From: Nonomuraea guangzhouensis
GTDB taxonomy: Bacteria > Actinomycetota > Actinomycetes > Streptosporangiales > Streptosporangiaceae
DNA: 64,000 nucleotides
Reading direction: 5' to 3'
NCBI RefSeq assembly: GCF_019396345.1
Contig: NZ_JAHKRM010000007.1
Coordinates: 386,381-450,380, forward strand
The notes below the pieces were generated by a model. It was not told the origin of the DNA, ran no database searches, and saw only the letters and a program-made list of their open reading frames with translations. Both the position numbers and the translations under genes were made by a program. Each line of letters starts with the position of its first letter. Position 1 is the stretch's first letter. Below, piece by piece: positions 15,159 through 22,644 of this stretch.

Positions 15159-17566
15159 CCGCCTATCGTCCGTTGCACGACGGCTGGACCTTGGCGCCTG
15201 GGGGCGTCTCGGCGAACGTACCCGACCGCGTACCTGACGGCGTGCCGGCGACCGTGCCGGGCTGTGTGCACACCGACCTGCTGGTGGCGGGCCTCATCGA
15301 CGACCCCTACCTCGACGACAACGAGAACCGGCTGGCCTGGATCGGCCGGACGGCCTGGGTCTACACGACCACGTTCGACTGGACGCCGGACGAGCACCAG
15401 CGGACCGACCTGGTCTGCGACGGGCTCGACACCGTCGCCACGCTCACGCTCAACGGGGTCCGGCTCGGCGGCACCGCCAACCAGCACCGCTCGTACCGCT
15501 TCCCGGTCCGGCACCTGCTGCGCGCGGGCGCCAACACGCTCACCGTGCGCTTCGACCCCGCCCTCGCCTACGCCGAGGCGATGCGGGCCGCGCTCGGCGA
15601 CCGGCCCGGCGCGTACGAGGCGCCGTACCCGTTCATCCGCAAGATGGCCTGCAACTTCGGCTGGGACTGGGGACCGGCCCTGACCACGGCCGGCATCTGG
15701 CGGCCCATCGGGCTGGAGAGCTGGAGCGGCGCCCGCCTGGCCGAGATCCGTCCGCTCGTCCACGTCGCGGACGGCGGGAGGGGCGTGGTCGACGTGCACG
15801 TCACCGTGGAGCGGGCCACCGAGGAGCCGCTCACGCTGTCGGCCGAGGTGGCGGGCGTCTCGGCGGACCTGCGGCTGGCCACCGGGCAGCGGCGGGCCGT
15901 TCTGTCGATGTCCGTCCCCGATGTCCGCCTGTGGTGGCCCCGCGGGTACGGCCCGCAGCACCTGTACGACCTGACCGTGCGCCTCGGCGACGACACGGCG
16001 CACCGCAGGGTCGGCTTCCGCACGATCGGCCTGGAGCACGAGGCGTTCAAGCTGACCGTCAACGGCGTCCCCGTGTTCGTCCGGGGCGCCAACTGGATCC
16101 CCGACGACTGCTTCCCCTCAAGGATCACCCGCGACCGCCTCGCCACCCGCTTCGCGCAGGCGGCCGGCGCGGGCGTGAACCTGCTGCGCGTGTGGGGCGG
16201 CGGCCTGTACGAGAGCGACGACTTCTACGACCTGGCCGACGAGTTCGGCCTGCTGGTCTGGCAGGACTTCCCGTTCGCCTGCGCCGCCTACCCGGAGGAG
16301 GAGCCGTTCCGCTCCGAGGTGACCGCCGAGGCCCGCGAGAACGTCACCCGCCTCACCCCGCACCCCAGCCTGGCCGTGTGGTGCGGCAACAACGAGAACC
16401 TCGAAGGCCACGCCGACTGGGACTGGCAGGACCGGCTGCACGGCCGCAGCTGGGGCGCCGGCTTCTACCACGACCTGCTGGCCGCCATCGTCGCCGAACT
16501 CGACCCCACCCGCCCGTATCTGCCGGGCAGCCCTTTCTCCGACCCGCCGGACCTGCACCCCCAGACCCCCGCCACCGGCACCGTGCACCTCTGGAACGTC
16601 TGGAACCGCGAGGACTACACCCGCTACGCCGCCGTCACCCCGCGGTTCGTGGCCGAGTTCGGCTTCCAGGGCCCCGCGGCGTACGCGACGATGCGCCGCG
16701 CCATCAGCGGCGAGCTCGCCGCCGACGCCCCGCTGGTGCTGCACCACCAGAAGGCTGAGGACGGCAACGACAAGCTGCTGCGCGGCCTCGGCGCGCACCT
16801 GCCGCGGCCCGCCACGTTCGACGACTGGCACTACCTCACCCAGCTCAACCAGGCGCGCGCGATGGCGTTCGGCATCGAGCGCTTCCGCTCGCTCGCGCCG
16901 TACTGCATGGGCACGATCATGTGGCAGCTCAACGACTGCTGGCCGGTCACCTCCTGGTCCGCCGTCGACGGCGACGGCCGCCGCAAGCCGCTCTGGTACG
17001 CGCTGCGCCGCGCCTACGCCGACCGCCTGCTCGTCGTGCGCGACGGCGCGGTCTTCGTGGTCAACGACGCGGACGCGCCGTGGCGGGGCGACCTCCTGCT
17101 GGTACGGCATGGCCTCGGCGGCGAACCGCTGGCCAAGGAGATCGTCCCGATCCGCGCGGCACCCCGGTCGGTGAGCGGGTTCGACCTGCCCGCGGGCGTC
17201 GGCGTCCCCGACGACCCGCGGCGCGAGCTGGTCGTCGCCCAGCTCGGCGACCGCCGCACGGTGTCGTTCTTCGCGGAGGACACGGAGGTCGCCTTCCCCG
17301 AGGCGGCCTGGGAGGCGCGCGCCGAACGCGGGGACTCCGGCTACCTGGTCACCGTGACGGCCCGTACGCTGCTGCGCGAACTCGCCCTCTTCCCCGACCG
17401 GCTGGATCCGGCGGCGTCGGTGGACGACCTGCTGGTCACGCTGCTACCGGGGGAGACGGCGACCTTCCGCGTCACCGGCGGCGCCGACCTGGACATCGAG
17501 GCGCTCACCCGCCACCCCGTCCTGAGATGCGTCAACGAACCCCGTCAGGGGCGCAGCACGGAGTAG
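15155..17566 (+). CDS. GH2 beta-mannosidase
   Basis: The product has 803 aa with no signal peptide, so it acts in the cytoplasm on imported substrate. It follows the GH2 order: N-terminal jelly roll (LHDGWTLAPGGVSANVPATV-like region to about 170), Ig-like domain, then a TIM barrel from about 290. The acid/base Glu is E414 in CGNNENL and the nucleophile is E501 in FVAEFGFQG. NFGWDWGPAL and YCMGTIMWQLNDCWPVTSWS are beta-mannosidase hallmarks. The TTG start overlaps the ATPase stop and gives the usual LTAYRPLHDGW opening. Its 3' end overlaps the convergent GNAT gene by 22 bp. It releases mannose from short beta-mannosides brought in by the adjoining importer. Confidence 0.93.
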   Translation: MTAYRPLHDGWTLAPGGVSANVPDRVPDGVPATVPGCVHTDLLVAGLIDDPYLDDNENRLAWIGRTAWVYTTTFDWTPDEHQRTDLVCDGLDTVATLTLNGVRLGGTANQHRSYRFPVRHLLRAGANTLTVRFDPALAYAEAMRAALGDRPGAYEAPYPFIRKMACNFGWDWGPALTTAGIWRPIGLESWSGARLAEIRPLVHVADGGRGVVDVHVTVERATEEPLTLSAEVAGVSADLRLATGQRRAVLSMSVPDVRLWWPRGYGPQHLYDLTVRLGDDTAHRRVGFRTIGLEHEAFKLTVNGVPVFVRGANWIPDDCFPSRITRDRLATRFAQAAGAGVNLLRVWGGGLYESDDFYDLADEFGLLVWQDFPFACAAYPEEEPFRSEVTAEARENVTRLTPHPSLAVWCGNNENLEGHADWDWQDRLHGRSWGAGFYHDLLAAIVAELDPTRPYLPGSPFSDPPDLHPQTPATGTVHLWNVWNREDYTRYAAVTPRFVAEFGFQGPAAYATMRRAISGELAADAPLVLHHQKAEDGNDKLLRGLGAHLPRPATFDDWHYLTQLNQARAMAFGIERFRSLAPYCMGTIMWQLNDCWPVTSWSAVDGDGRRKPLWYALRRAYADRLLVVRDGAVFVVNDADAPWRGDLLLVRHGLGGEPLAKEIVPIRAAPRSVSGFDLPAGVGVPDDPRRELVVAQLGDRRTVSFFAEDTEVAFPEAAWEARAERGDSGYLVTVTARTLLRELALFPDRLDPAASVDDLLVTLLPGETATFRVTGGADLDIEALTRHPVLRCVNEPRQGRSTE

Positions 17567-18051
17567 AGGAGCTGGTCGTGCCAGCGCCCGCCGCGCCACT
17601 GGGCCCGCCGGATCACCCCTTCACGCTCGAACCCGGCGTTGGCCAGCGCACCCTGCTCGGCGAGGTTGGTGACGTCGGTGATGGCCTCGATCCGTTCGGC
17701 CCGGGTGTGGGCGAACAGGTAGTCCACGAGGTCCCGGTGCGCCCGGCTGCCGACGCCCTTGCCGCGGTAACGCGGGAACACCACGATGGCCAGCGTCCAG
17801 CACCAGGAGGTGTGCGCCGGCCCCCAGAGCCGCTGCGACCAGCGCACCCACCCGGCCACGTCACTGCGGGCGTCGATGGTGAGATAGCCGCCTTCGGGTC
17901 CCAGCAGGCCGTTCGCCTCGAACTCGCGGCGCATCACATGAAGGCTGCGATGGCCGAACCACTGCAGCTCGCCGGTCCCCTTCGGGCCGGCCCCATGCTC
18001 CTCGAACACATCCAGGTCCGCCTCGCGGACCGGACGCAGGCTCACGTTCAC
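17545..18051 (-). CDS. GNAT-family N-acetyltransferase
   Basis: The product has 168 aa, a single GNAT domain. The acetyl-CoA-binding motif A reads VVFPRYRGKGVGSRAHR (the R/Q-x-x-G-x-G pattern), followed by the ALANAGFEREGVIRR segment that closes the fold. The opening LRPVREADLDVFEEH is typical of RimJ/RimL-like transferases. The start is a GTG. The last 22 bases overlap the end of the convergent beta-mannosidase gene. The acceptor substrate is unknown. Confidence 0.87.
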   Translation of the reverse strand: MNVSLRPVREADLDVFEEHGAGPKGTGELQWFGHRSLHVMRREFEANGLLGPEGGYLTIDARSDVAGWVRWSQRLWGPAHTSWCWTLAIVVFPRYRGKGVGSRAHRDLVDYLFAHTRAERIEAITDVTNLAEQGALANAGFEREGVIRRAQWRGGRWHDQLLYSVLRP

Positions 18052-18163
18052 TCGGGTTCCCTTTCCTCGGCGCGAGCCGTACAGGATAGGGGAGCGCCCA
18101 GCTCACCGATCAAGGAGGGGTGGGGCCTCCGGCGCAAGCGATCTTCAAGGCGATCGCAACCAC

Positions 18164-18185
18164 GGTCGTCGCATAATCGACGACC
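18164..18185 (+). promoter_or_regulatory. Palindrome enclosing a -10-like box
   Basis: GGTCGTCG and CGACGACC form a perfect 8-bp inverted repeat around CATAAT, a good -10 sequence, 17 bases before the small secreted gene at 18203. A regulator bound here would cover the -10 directly. No convincing -35 is seen. Confidence 0.5.
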
Positions 18186-18202
18186 ACTCCGAGGAGGCCT
18201 CC

Positions 18203-18364
18203 ATGAACCTACGACGGAAGTTGTCCTACCTGTTCGGTGCCCTCACGTCGATCGTCTTGGCGGCCTTCGCCCTGGGCGACCCGGCGTCCGCCATGATCGC
18301 CGCCGAAGGACCCCGTCCGGAGGAGCCGGACGCCCCGGCGACCGATGAGCAGGCCGCCGCCTAG
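18203..18364 (+). CDS. Small secreted peptide, 53 aa, unknown function
   Basis: The ATG at 18203 is preceded by GAGGAGG with 6-base spacing. The 53-aa product has a basic start (MNLRRK), a hydrophobic core (LFGALTSIVLAAFAL) and a signal-peptidase-like site (DPASA). This would leave a short acidic, Pro/Glu/Ala-rich tail of about 23 residues ending DEQAAA. Its TAG stop lies in a CTAG that also provides the stop of the convergent phospholipase D-like gene. The strong ribosome binding site, palindromic promoter and secretion signal argue it is real. No family recognised. Confidence 0.65.
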   Translation: MNLRRKLSYLFGALTSIVLAAFALGDPASAMIAAEGPRPEEPDAPATDEQAAA

Positions 18365-19923
18365 AACGTTCTGGATCGACGCAGTGACGCGGGGCGTCCG
18401 TCGGGATCGATCGCGAGGCGGTAGAGCGGCGCGGCCAGCAGCCCGCGCACCCGGGGCAGCTCAGGGCAAGGATGCGGGCGCAGCCGGCCCGGCGGTCGCG
18501 GCCCCGCGCGGCCGCCGGCGTGCCAGGCTTCGAGCCGCGCCGCGGACTCGGTGAAGGCGTCGAACGCGGCCACGGGATCGCACAGCCCATCGCGCTCCGC
18601 GCCGTCCCCGGCCAGGTCCAGATGCTCGCTCATCAGCGACAGGCGCAGCTCGCGGGCGAACCGCCGGGCGCCGTACGGCTCGCGCGGATCCTCCTCCTCA
18701 TCGAGTATGGCGCAGCTCAGCTCCGAGTCGTAGCTCCAGGAACGCAGGTTGACGTTGTCGGAGCCGACACTCGCCCACACGTCGTCGACCACGCAGACCT
18801 TGGCGTGCACGTAGACGGGCGTGCCCTGATGGTTCTCCAGGTCGTAGACCGCGACCCGGTCGCCGCCCGCGCGCAGCAGCCGCTCGAGCGCGTGGACCCT
18901 GCCGATCAGGCTCGCCGGCCCGGCCAGCCAGCCGTCCTGGTCGGGATGGCGGGGCACCACGATGATCATCCGCAGGCCGGGCTCGCGTTCCAGCGCCTCG
19001 GCGAACGGCTCGATCACATCCGTGGACCACAGATACTGATCCTCCAGATAGACCAGCGAACGGACCCTCCCGAGCACCTTCTGGTAGGCGTGCGCCACGC
19101 TCCGCTCGCCGTCCGGCGCGAACGGGTAGGCGCTGCGCCTGGCGGGATAGGTACGCAGGAGCTGCACGGCGTGCCGGCCCGCCGGAGGCGGCGGCGGCCC
19201 CGGCTCGGGCAGCGGGGGAACGTCGTCCATGCTGGCGAAGTGGTCGCGCAGCCGCCTGACCGGATCCCTGGTCTCGGGCGCGGGATCCTCCCACCGCTCG
19301 CAGAACACCTTCTCCGCCTCCGCCACCGCGGGGCCGCGGATGGCGACCTGGACGTCGTGCCACGGAGGGCGGCGGCCGTACTCGGGCGGCATCGGGCAGG
19401 GCTGCGGGTCGCCGAGGTGGTCGGCGGTGTCACGGCGGCTGTGACACAGGTCGATGCCGCCGAGGAACGCCACGTCGGTCACCGGATCCTCGTCATGGCG
19501 GAGGATGACGAACTTCTGGTGGTGCGAGCCACCCGGCTTGGTCCGCGTGTCGAGGACGGCCTGCCCGCCCGCGGCCTCGATGTACTCACCCAGATGCCGG
19601 TTCTCGGCCGAGCTGAAGCGCAACCGGTCCAGGTGCGAACGCCAGATGAGCCCCCTGACCAGCGCACCTCTGTGCGAGGCCGCGGCCATCGCGTCGCCAA
19701 GGGAGGGCCCGTCCTCGGTGAGCCGCTCGTCGGGATCGCCGCGCCAGTCGGCGAACAGCAGTAAGTCGTCCTTGTTCAGCGCCTCAAGGCAGGTCTTCAG
19801 CTCGGCGAAGTAGGTCGCGCCGTGAATGAGCGGGCGCACGTCGTTGCCCGTGGACCAGGCGTCGAGCTTGGTCGCCGGATTGCCGCGTTCCTGCTCCGTG
19901 AGGAACCAGTCCTGGATCCGCAT
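18361..19923 (-). CDS. Phospholipase D-superfamily protein
   Basis: The product has 520 aa with two HKD-type motifs. The C-terminal one is canonical (VHAKVCVVDD with the downstream SVGSDN). The N-terminal one reads HHQKFVILRHDED, with Arg at the position of the usual Asp (H-x-K-x4-D), followed by LGGIDLCHSR. LEDQYLWSTD is also typical of plant-like and actinomycete PLD enzymes. No signal peptide is visible, which is unusual for a secreted PLD, so it may act in the cytoplasm on cardiolipin-like lipids or nucleic acid. I chose the ATG at 19923 (GGAAG upstream), just after the amidase stop; a start at 19956 would overlap the amidase. It forms a two-gene unit with the amidase. Confidence 0.83.
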   Translation of the reverse strand: MRIQDWFLTEQERGNPATKLDAWSTGNDVRPLIHGATYFAELKTCLEALNKDDLLLFADWRGDPDERLTEDGPSLGDAMAAASHRGALVRGLIWRSHLDRLRFSSAENRHLGEYIEAAGGQAVLDTRTKPGGSHHQKFVILRHDEDPVTDVAFLGGIDLCHSRRDTADHLGDPQPCPMPPEYGRRPPWHDVQVAIRGPAVAEAEKVFCERWEDPAPETRDPVRRLRDHFASMDDVPPLPEPGPPPPPAGRHAVQLLRTYPARRSAYPFAPDGERSVAHAYQKVLGRVRSLVYLEDQYLWSTDVIEPFAEALEREPGLRMIIVVPRHPDQDGWLAGPASLIGRVHALERLLRAGGDRVAVYDLENHQGTPVYVHAKVCVVDDVWASVGSDNVNLRSWSYDSELSCAILDEEEDPREPYGARRFARELRLSLMSEHLDLAGDGAERDGLCDPVAAFDAFTESAARLEAWHAGGRAGPRPPGRLRPHPCPELPRVRGLLAAPLYRLAIDPDGRPASLRRSRTF

Positions 19924-19933
19924 TCGCTTCCGG

Positions 19934-21271
19934 CTACCCGGGCAGCGGCCCTCCATGCGCGGCTTCGAACAGGAGATGCTCCCGCCCGGGACGGCAGATG
20001 AGCTGCAGCCCTACCGGCAGGCCACGCACCGTTCCGGCCGGGACGCTCAGCGCCGGAAAACCGAGCACGTTCCACGGACTGGTGAAGGCGAGCAGCGCGG
20101 CTCGCACGGCGACGGACTCGCCGTCCAGTTCGGTCGCGCGCTGACCGAGGAACGGCGCGGTGATCGGCACGGTCGGCAGCGCGACCACGTCATGCCGGTC
20201 GAACAGCGCGCCGACGACCTCGGCGTGCCGGGGCCGGGCCCGTACGGCCCGTACGTACCTCCAGCCCGGCATCTCGGTGGCGACACGCAGACGTTCGAGC
20301 ACCTCGGGATCGAACAGCTCGGGCGCCTCGGCCAGCCGTGCCGCGTGCACCGCCGCCGCCTCGCTGCTCTGAATGGCGGTGTACGTCTCGCGCAGTTCCG
20401 CCGCCTCGTCCGCCGATAACGCGAGCTCCTCCAGCGGCCCGGTTCCCGCCTCCAGGGCCTGGCGGGTCGTCCGGGCCACCTGCGCGTCGCACGCGAACAG
20501 GCCGGTGGGATCGAGCCAGGCGACACCTCTCGACGGCCGGTCGTCCACCCGCGCGCCACCCGGAACCAGGGACCGGTAGGCGACCAGGCAGTCCTGCTCG
20601 TGGCCCGCGAGCACGCCGACATGGTCGAGCGTCTGCGCCAGGGGAAAGACGCCGTCCACCGGAATCGCCCCGTACGCGGGCTTGAACCCGGCGACCCCGC
20701 ACAGAGCAGCCGGAATCCGGACCGAGCCACCGGTGTCGGTGCCGAGCGCGAGCGGAACCATGCCCGCCGCCACGGCCACCGCGCTGCCGCAGCTGGAGCC
20801 GCCCGGCATGCGCGCGGGATCCCACGGATTACGCGACGGCCCGGCCGCGGAGCGATCGCCCGTGGGACCGTACGCGAACTCGTGGGTGTTCGTCTTGCCG
20901 ACGATGACGGCGCCGGCCGCACGCAGCCGCGCCACGCAGGCGGCGTCGGACACCGCGGCGTGGCCGGCGAAGTGCCGCGAACCCATGCTCACCGGCAGCC
21001 CGGCGACCATGATGAGATCCTTCACCCCGACCGGCACCCCGTGCAGCGGACCGCGGTCGAGCCCGCCGCCCAGCTCCTCGTCCGCCCGCCGCGCCGCGGC
21101 CCGCGCCCCGTCGGCGTCCACGGTGACGAACGCGTTGAGCAGCGGATCGAGCTCGGCGATGGCGTCGAGCGCGAGCCGTACGAGCGCCGTCGAGGTGGTC
21201 CTTCCCTCGCGCAGGTCCCGCGCGAGGTCGGCGATGGTACGCCCGGCGAAGGGACCGGGGGAGGTCGGCAT
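19934..21271 (-). CDS. Amidase-signature family hydrolase
   Basis: The product has 445 aa. The Ser-cisSer-Lys triad is visible: K84 in GVPVGVKDL, the GGSSCGS stretch (157-163) and S183 in GTDTGGSVR. Enzymes of this family hydrolyse amides, including indoleacetamide, nitrile-derived amides and glutamyl-tRNA. GatA identity is unlikely because no GatB/GatC lies nearby and the C-terminal half differs. The start at 21271 gives the usual ADLARDLREGRTTS opening. It is followed at 11 bases by the phospholipase D-like gene. The natural substrate is unknown. Confidence 0.88.
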   Translation of the reverse strand: MPTSPGPFAGRTIADLARDLREGRTTSTALVRLALDAIAELDPLLNAFVTVDADGARAAARRADEELGGGLDRGPLHGVPVGVKDLIMVAGLPVSMGSRHFAGHAAVSDAACVARLRAAGAVIVGKTNTHEFAYGPTGDRSAAGPSRNPWDPARMPGGSSCGSAVAVAAGMVPLALGTDTGGSVRIPAALCGVAGFKPAYGAIPVDGVFPLAQTLDHVGVLAGHEQDCLVAYRSLVPGGARVDDRPSRGVAWLDPTGLFACDAQVARTTRQALEAGTGPLEELALSADEAAELRETYTAIQSSEAAAVHAARLAEAPELFDPEVLERLRVATEMPGWRYVRAVRARPRHAEVVGALFDRHDVVALPTVPITAPFLGQRATELDGESVAVRAALLAFTSPWNVLGFPALSVPAGTVRGLPVGLQLICRPGREHLLFEAAHGGPLPG

Positions 21272-21392
21272 GGGGCGGCCCTCTCTGGAGCTTTGGGTCG
21301 GTCGGCGTCCAGCCTGAGGACCGACGGCCCGCTCAGGGCGGAAACCCGAAGATCGTGACAAACCGGTAGCCGGAACGGCATCCCACGCGGAT

Positions 21393-21407
21393 CCTTGCTT
21401 CGCAAGG
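21393..21407 (+). promoter_or_regulatory. Inverted repeat at the PadR start
   Basis: CCTTGC and GCAAGG flank a TTC spacer directly before the PadR start codon and include its AAGG ribosome-binding bases. It could be an autoregulatory operator or an mRNA hairpin. Arms are only 6 bp. Confidence 0.3.
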
Positions 21408-21411
21408 TAGC

Positions 21412-21762
21412 ATGCACAGCATGGAAATCCCGGCTGGTCTTGCCACGGCCCTCCGTCGCGGAACCCTGGAGTTCTGCGTCCTGGCCCTGCTCGAAAACGA
21501 GGAACGCTACGGCGTGGAGCTGGTCACCCAGCTCGCCGCGGAGACGGCCCTGACGACCAGCGAAGGAACGCTCTACCCCCTGCTGTCGCGGCTGCGCAGA
21601 ACCGGCCTGGTGGCCACCACCTGGCAGGAGTCACCCGCCGGCCCACCCCGCCGCTACTACTCGCTGACCAGCCACGGAAAGGCGGCGCTGGCCCACTTCC
21701 GGTCCGAATGGGTCGCCTTCCGCGACGCCGTGGACCACATCGTCGGAACGGAGTACAGATGA
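21412..21762 (+). CDS. PadR-family transcriptional regulator
   Basis: The product has 116 aa and consists of the PadR winged helix: LRRGTLEFCVLALLENEERY, then SEGTLYPLLSRLRRTGLV and a wing with PPRRYYSLTSHGKAAL. A short C-terminal helix for dimerisation follows. An alternative ATG lies three codons on (21421). It overlaps the next gene by 4 bases. PadR proteins of this size usually repress the membrane protein encoded beside them, together with exporters elsewhere. Confidence 0.9.
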   Translation: MHSMEIPAGLATALRRGTLEFCVLALLENEERYGVELVTQLAAETALTTSEGTLYPLLSRLRRTGLVATTWQESPAGPPRRYYSLTSHGKAALAHFRSEWVAFRDAVDHIVGTEYR

Positions 21763-22232
21763 CCCACTCAGTTGATCCCTTAGACCGGCTCGTCGAGGAC
21801 TACCTGGCCGAGGTCGCCCGCGCGACCGCCTCACTGCCCGCCGGCCGGCGCGACGACCTCATCGCCGACCTACGCGAACACATCGCGGTGGCCCGCTCCG
21901 GGCTGCACCCCCCGACGGCGGCCGGGATCCACACGATCCTGGACCGCCTCGGCGAGCCCGCCGCCATCGCCGAGGAGGCCCGCCTGAGCGAACCGGCCTC
22001 GGCGGCCGCTTCGAGCGCCTCTTCACCTGCCGCGCCCACGATCTCCCAGTCCGCGGTCCCGAGCCAGAACTCGCCGAGCACCGCGACGCTGGTGCTGGGC
22101 GTGCTCCTCGTCCTCATCGTGATCATGGTCGGCGCCTGCGCGGTGACCCTTTTCGGGCCCGACCCGGACGACGACGACGCGTCATCGGTGCTCAACTCCC
22201 GCACCTCACAGACGGCCCTCGCACTCAGGTAA
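21759..22232 (+). CDS. HAAS/DUF1700-like membrane protein, PadR partner
   Basis: The product has 157 aa. The N-terminal 65 residues form the helical HAAS-type domain: LDRLVEDYLAEVARATASL, then RRDDLIADLREHIAVA and ILDRLGEPAAIAEEA, with the L-G-x-P turn typical of the family. A Ser/Ala/Pro linker follows, then one membrane segment (about 112-132) and a short acidic tail (DPDDDD). Such proteins are regularly encoded after PadR regulators and probably take part in membrane signalling. The start overlaps the PadR stop (ATGA). Confidence 0.78.
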   Translation: MTHSVDPLDRLVEDYLAEVARATASLPAGRRDDLIADLREHIAVARSGLHPPTAAGIHTILDRLGEPAAIAEEARLSEPASAAASSASSPAAPTISQSAVPSQNSPSTATLVLGVLLVLIVIMVGACAVTLFGPDPDDDDASSVLNSRTSQTALALR

Positions 22233-22240
22233 CGCCGACG

Positions 22241-22317
22241 TGGGGTGGCCGACGGGACTTGAACCCGCTGTCACCAAGATCACAACTTGGTCCCTCGATC
22301 GCTTCGGGATCGGCCAC
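22241..22317 (-). tRNA. tRNA-His-like gene (anticodon GTG), atypical
   Basis: On the complement, a 7-bp acceptor (GTGGCCG/CGGCCAC), discriminator C, encoded CCA, a perfect 5-bp anticodon stem (CCAAG/CTTGG) with loop TTGTGAT (anticodon GTG), and a TTCAAGT T-loop are all present. The D arm is odd: a short CCC/GGG stem with loop GAAGCGATCGA that lacks the G18-G19 pair needed for normal tRNA elbow contacts. The base before G1 is T, so the extra 5' G usual for tRNA-His is not encoded. It may be a specialised or decaying tRNA. Confidence 0.65.
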
Positions 22318-22319
22318 AG

Positions 22320-22392
22320 TGCCTTCGGCCGGATTCGAACCGGCGTCCTCCTGCTCCGCAAGCAGGTGCGCTCTCCGCTGCGCCACGAAGGC
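22320..22392 (-). tRNA. tRNA-Arg-like gene (anticodon GCG), no CCA
   Basis: A full 73-base cloverleaf can be drawn: acceptor GCCTTCG/CGAAGGC, D stem GCGC/GCGC with loop AGCGGAGA, anticodon stem CCTGC/GCAGG with loop TTGCGGA, T arm GCCGG-TTCGAAT-CCGGC, and discriminator A. CCA is not encoded (CTG follows instead). Anticodon GCG is unusual, because bacteria normally read CGC with an inosine-modified ACG tRNA. Only 2 bases separate it from the tRNA-His-like gene. Confidence 0.7.
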
Positions 22393-22396
22393 CCGG

Positions 22397-22469
22397 TAGC
22401 GGGTGTGGGGATCGAACCCACCTGAAACGGCTTATGAAACCGCCGGGCACACCAGCACCCTCACCCGCT
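22397..22469 (-). tRNA. tRNA-like gene with CAT anticodon (Met/Ile2 class)
   Basis: The cloverleaf has acceptor AGCGGGT/ACCCGCT, a 3-bp D stem with a GG-containing loop (TGCTGGTGTG), an anticodon stem GCGGT/GCCGT with two wobble pairs, loop TTCATAA (anticodon CAT), T arm GTGGG-TTCGATC-CCCAC and discriminator A. The next bases are CCG rather than CCA. CAT could mean elongator Met, or Ile if the C is lysidine-modified. The initiator is unlikely because the anticodon stem lacks three G-C pairs. It lies 4 bases from the Arg gene and only 12 bases beyond a terminator. Confidence 0.65.
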
Positions 22470-22481
22470 GTCGGGGGAAAC

Positions 22482-22514
22482 AAAAAACCGCCCAGACCGT
22501 GTGGTCCTGGGCGG
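22482..22514 (-). terminator. Intrinsic terminator after ADP-ribosylglycohydrolase/sORF unit
   Basis: On the complement, CCGCCCA pairs with TGGGCGG and GACC with GGTC around a 4-base loop, with one bulged base, followed by six T residues. This is a textbook intrinsic terminator for the minus-strand transcript and lies 16 bases past the stop of the 37-codon gene. Confidence 0.85.
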
Positions 22515-22530
22515 CTCGCCGACTATGACG

Positions 22531-22644
22531 TCAGTGACCCCAGGGCATACGGCCATGGCGGCGGGCCATGTGTCGCATCTTGTCGCTCGTGAGGTTCGTC
22601 ATGTCCTGAAGAATGCCGGACAGATCATCGTCGGGGCAACACAT
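22531..22644 (-). CDS. Small protein, 37 aa, coupled to ADP-ribosylglycohydrolase
   Basis: An ATG at 22644 overlaps the TAA stop of the ADP-ribosylglycohydrolase gene by one base (TAATG), a strong translational-coupling arrangement. The 37-codon frame ends in TGA at 22531, just before an intrinsic terminator. The product opens with MCCPDDDLSGILQD (adjacent cysteines and an acidic patch). It ends with a basic, Met/His/Arg-rich helix-like segment, DKMRHMARRHGRMPWGH, which could bind metal or nucleic acid. It has no signal peptide or membrane segment. I do not recognise the family. The intergenic position, coupling and terminator make it a likely real gene. Confidence 0.6.
   Translation of the reverse strand: MCCPDDDLSGILQDMTNLTSDKMRHMARRHGRMPWGH

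Noticed and set aside
19924..19956. Longer start for the phospholipase D-like protein at 19956
   Set aside because: It overlaps the amidase 3' end and adds a basic non-conserved stretch; the ATG at 19923 follows GGAAG and the amidase stop.
22241..22469. Integrated element using the tRNA cluster as an attachment site
   Set aside because: No integrase, no duplicated tRNA 3' end and no phage or plasmid genes are visible on either side.
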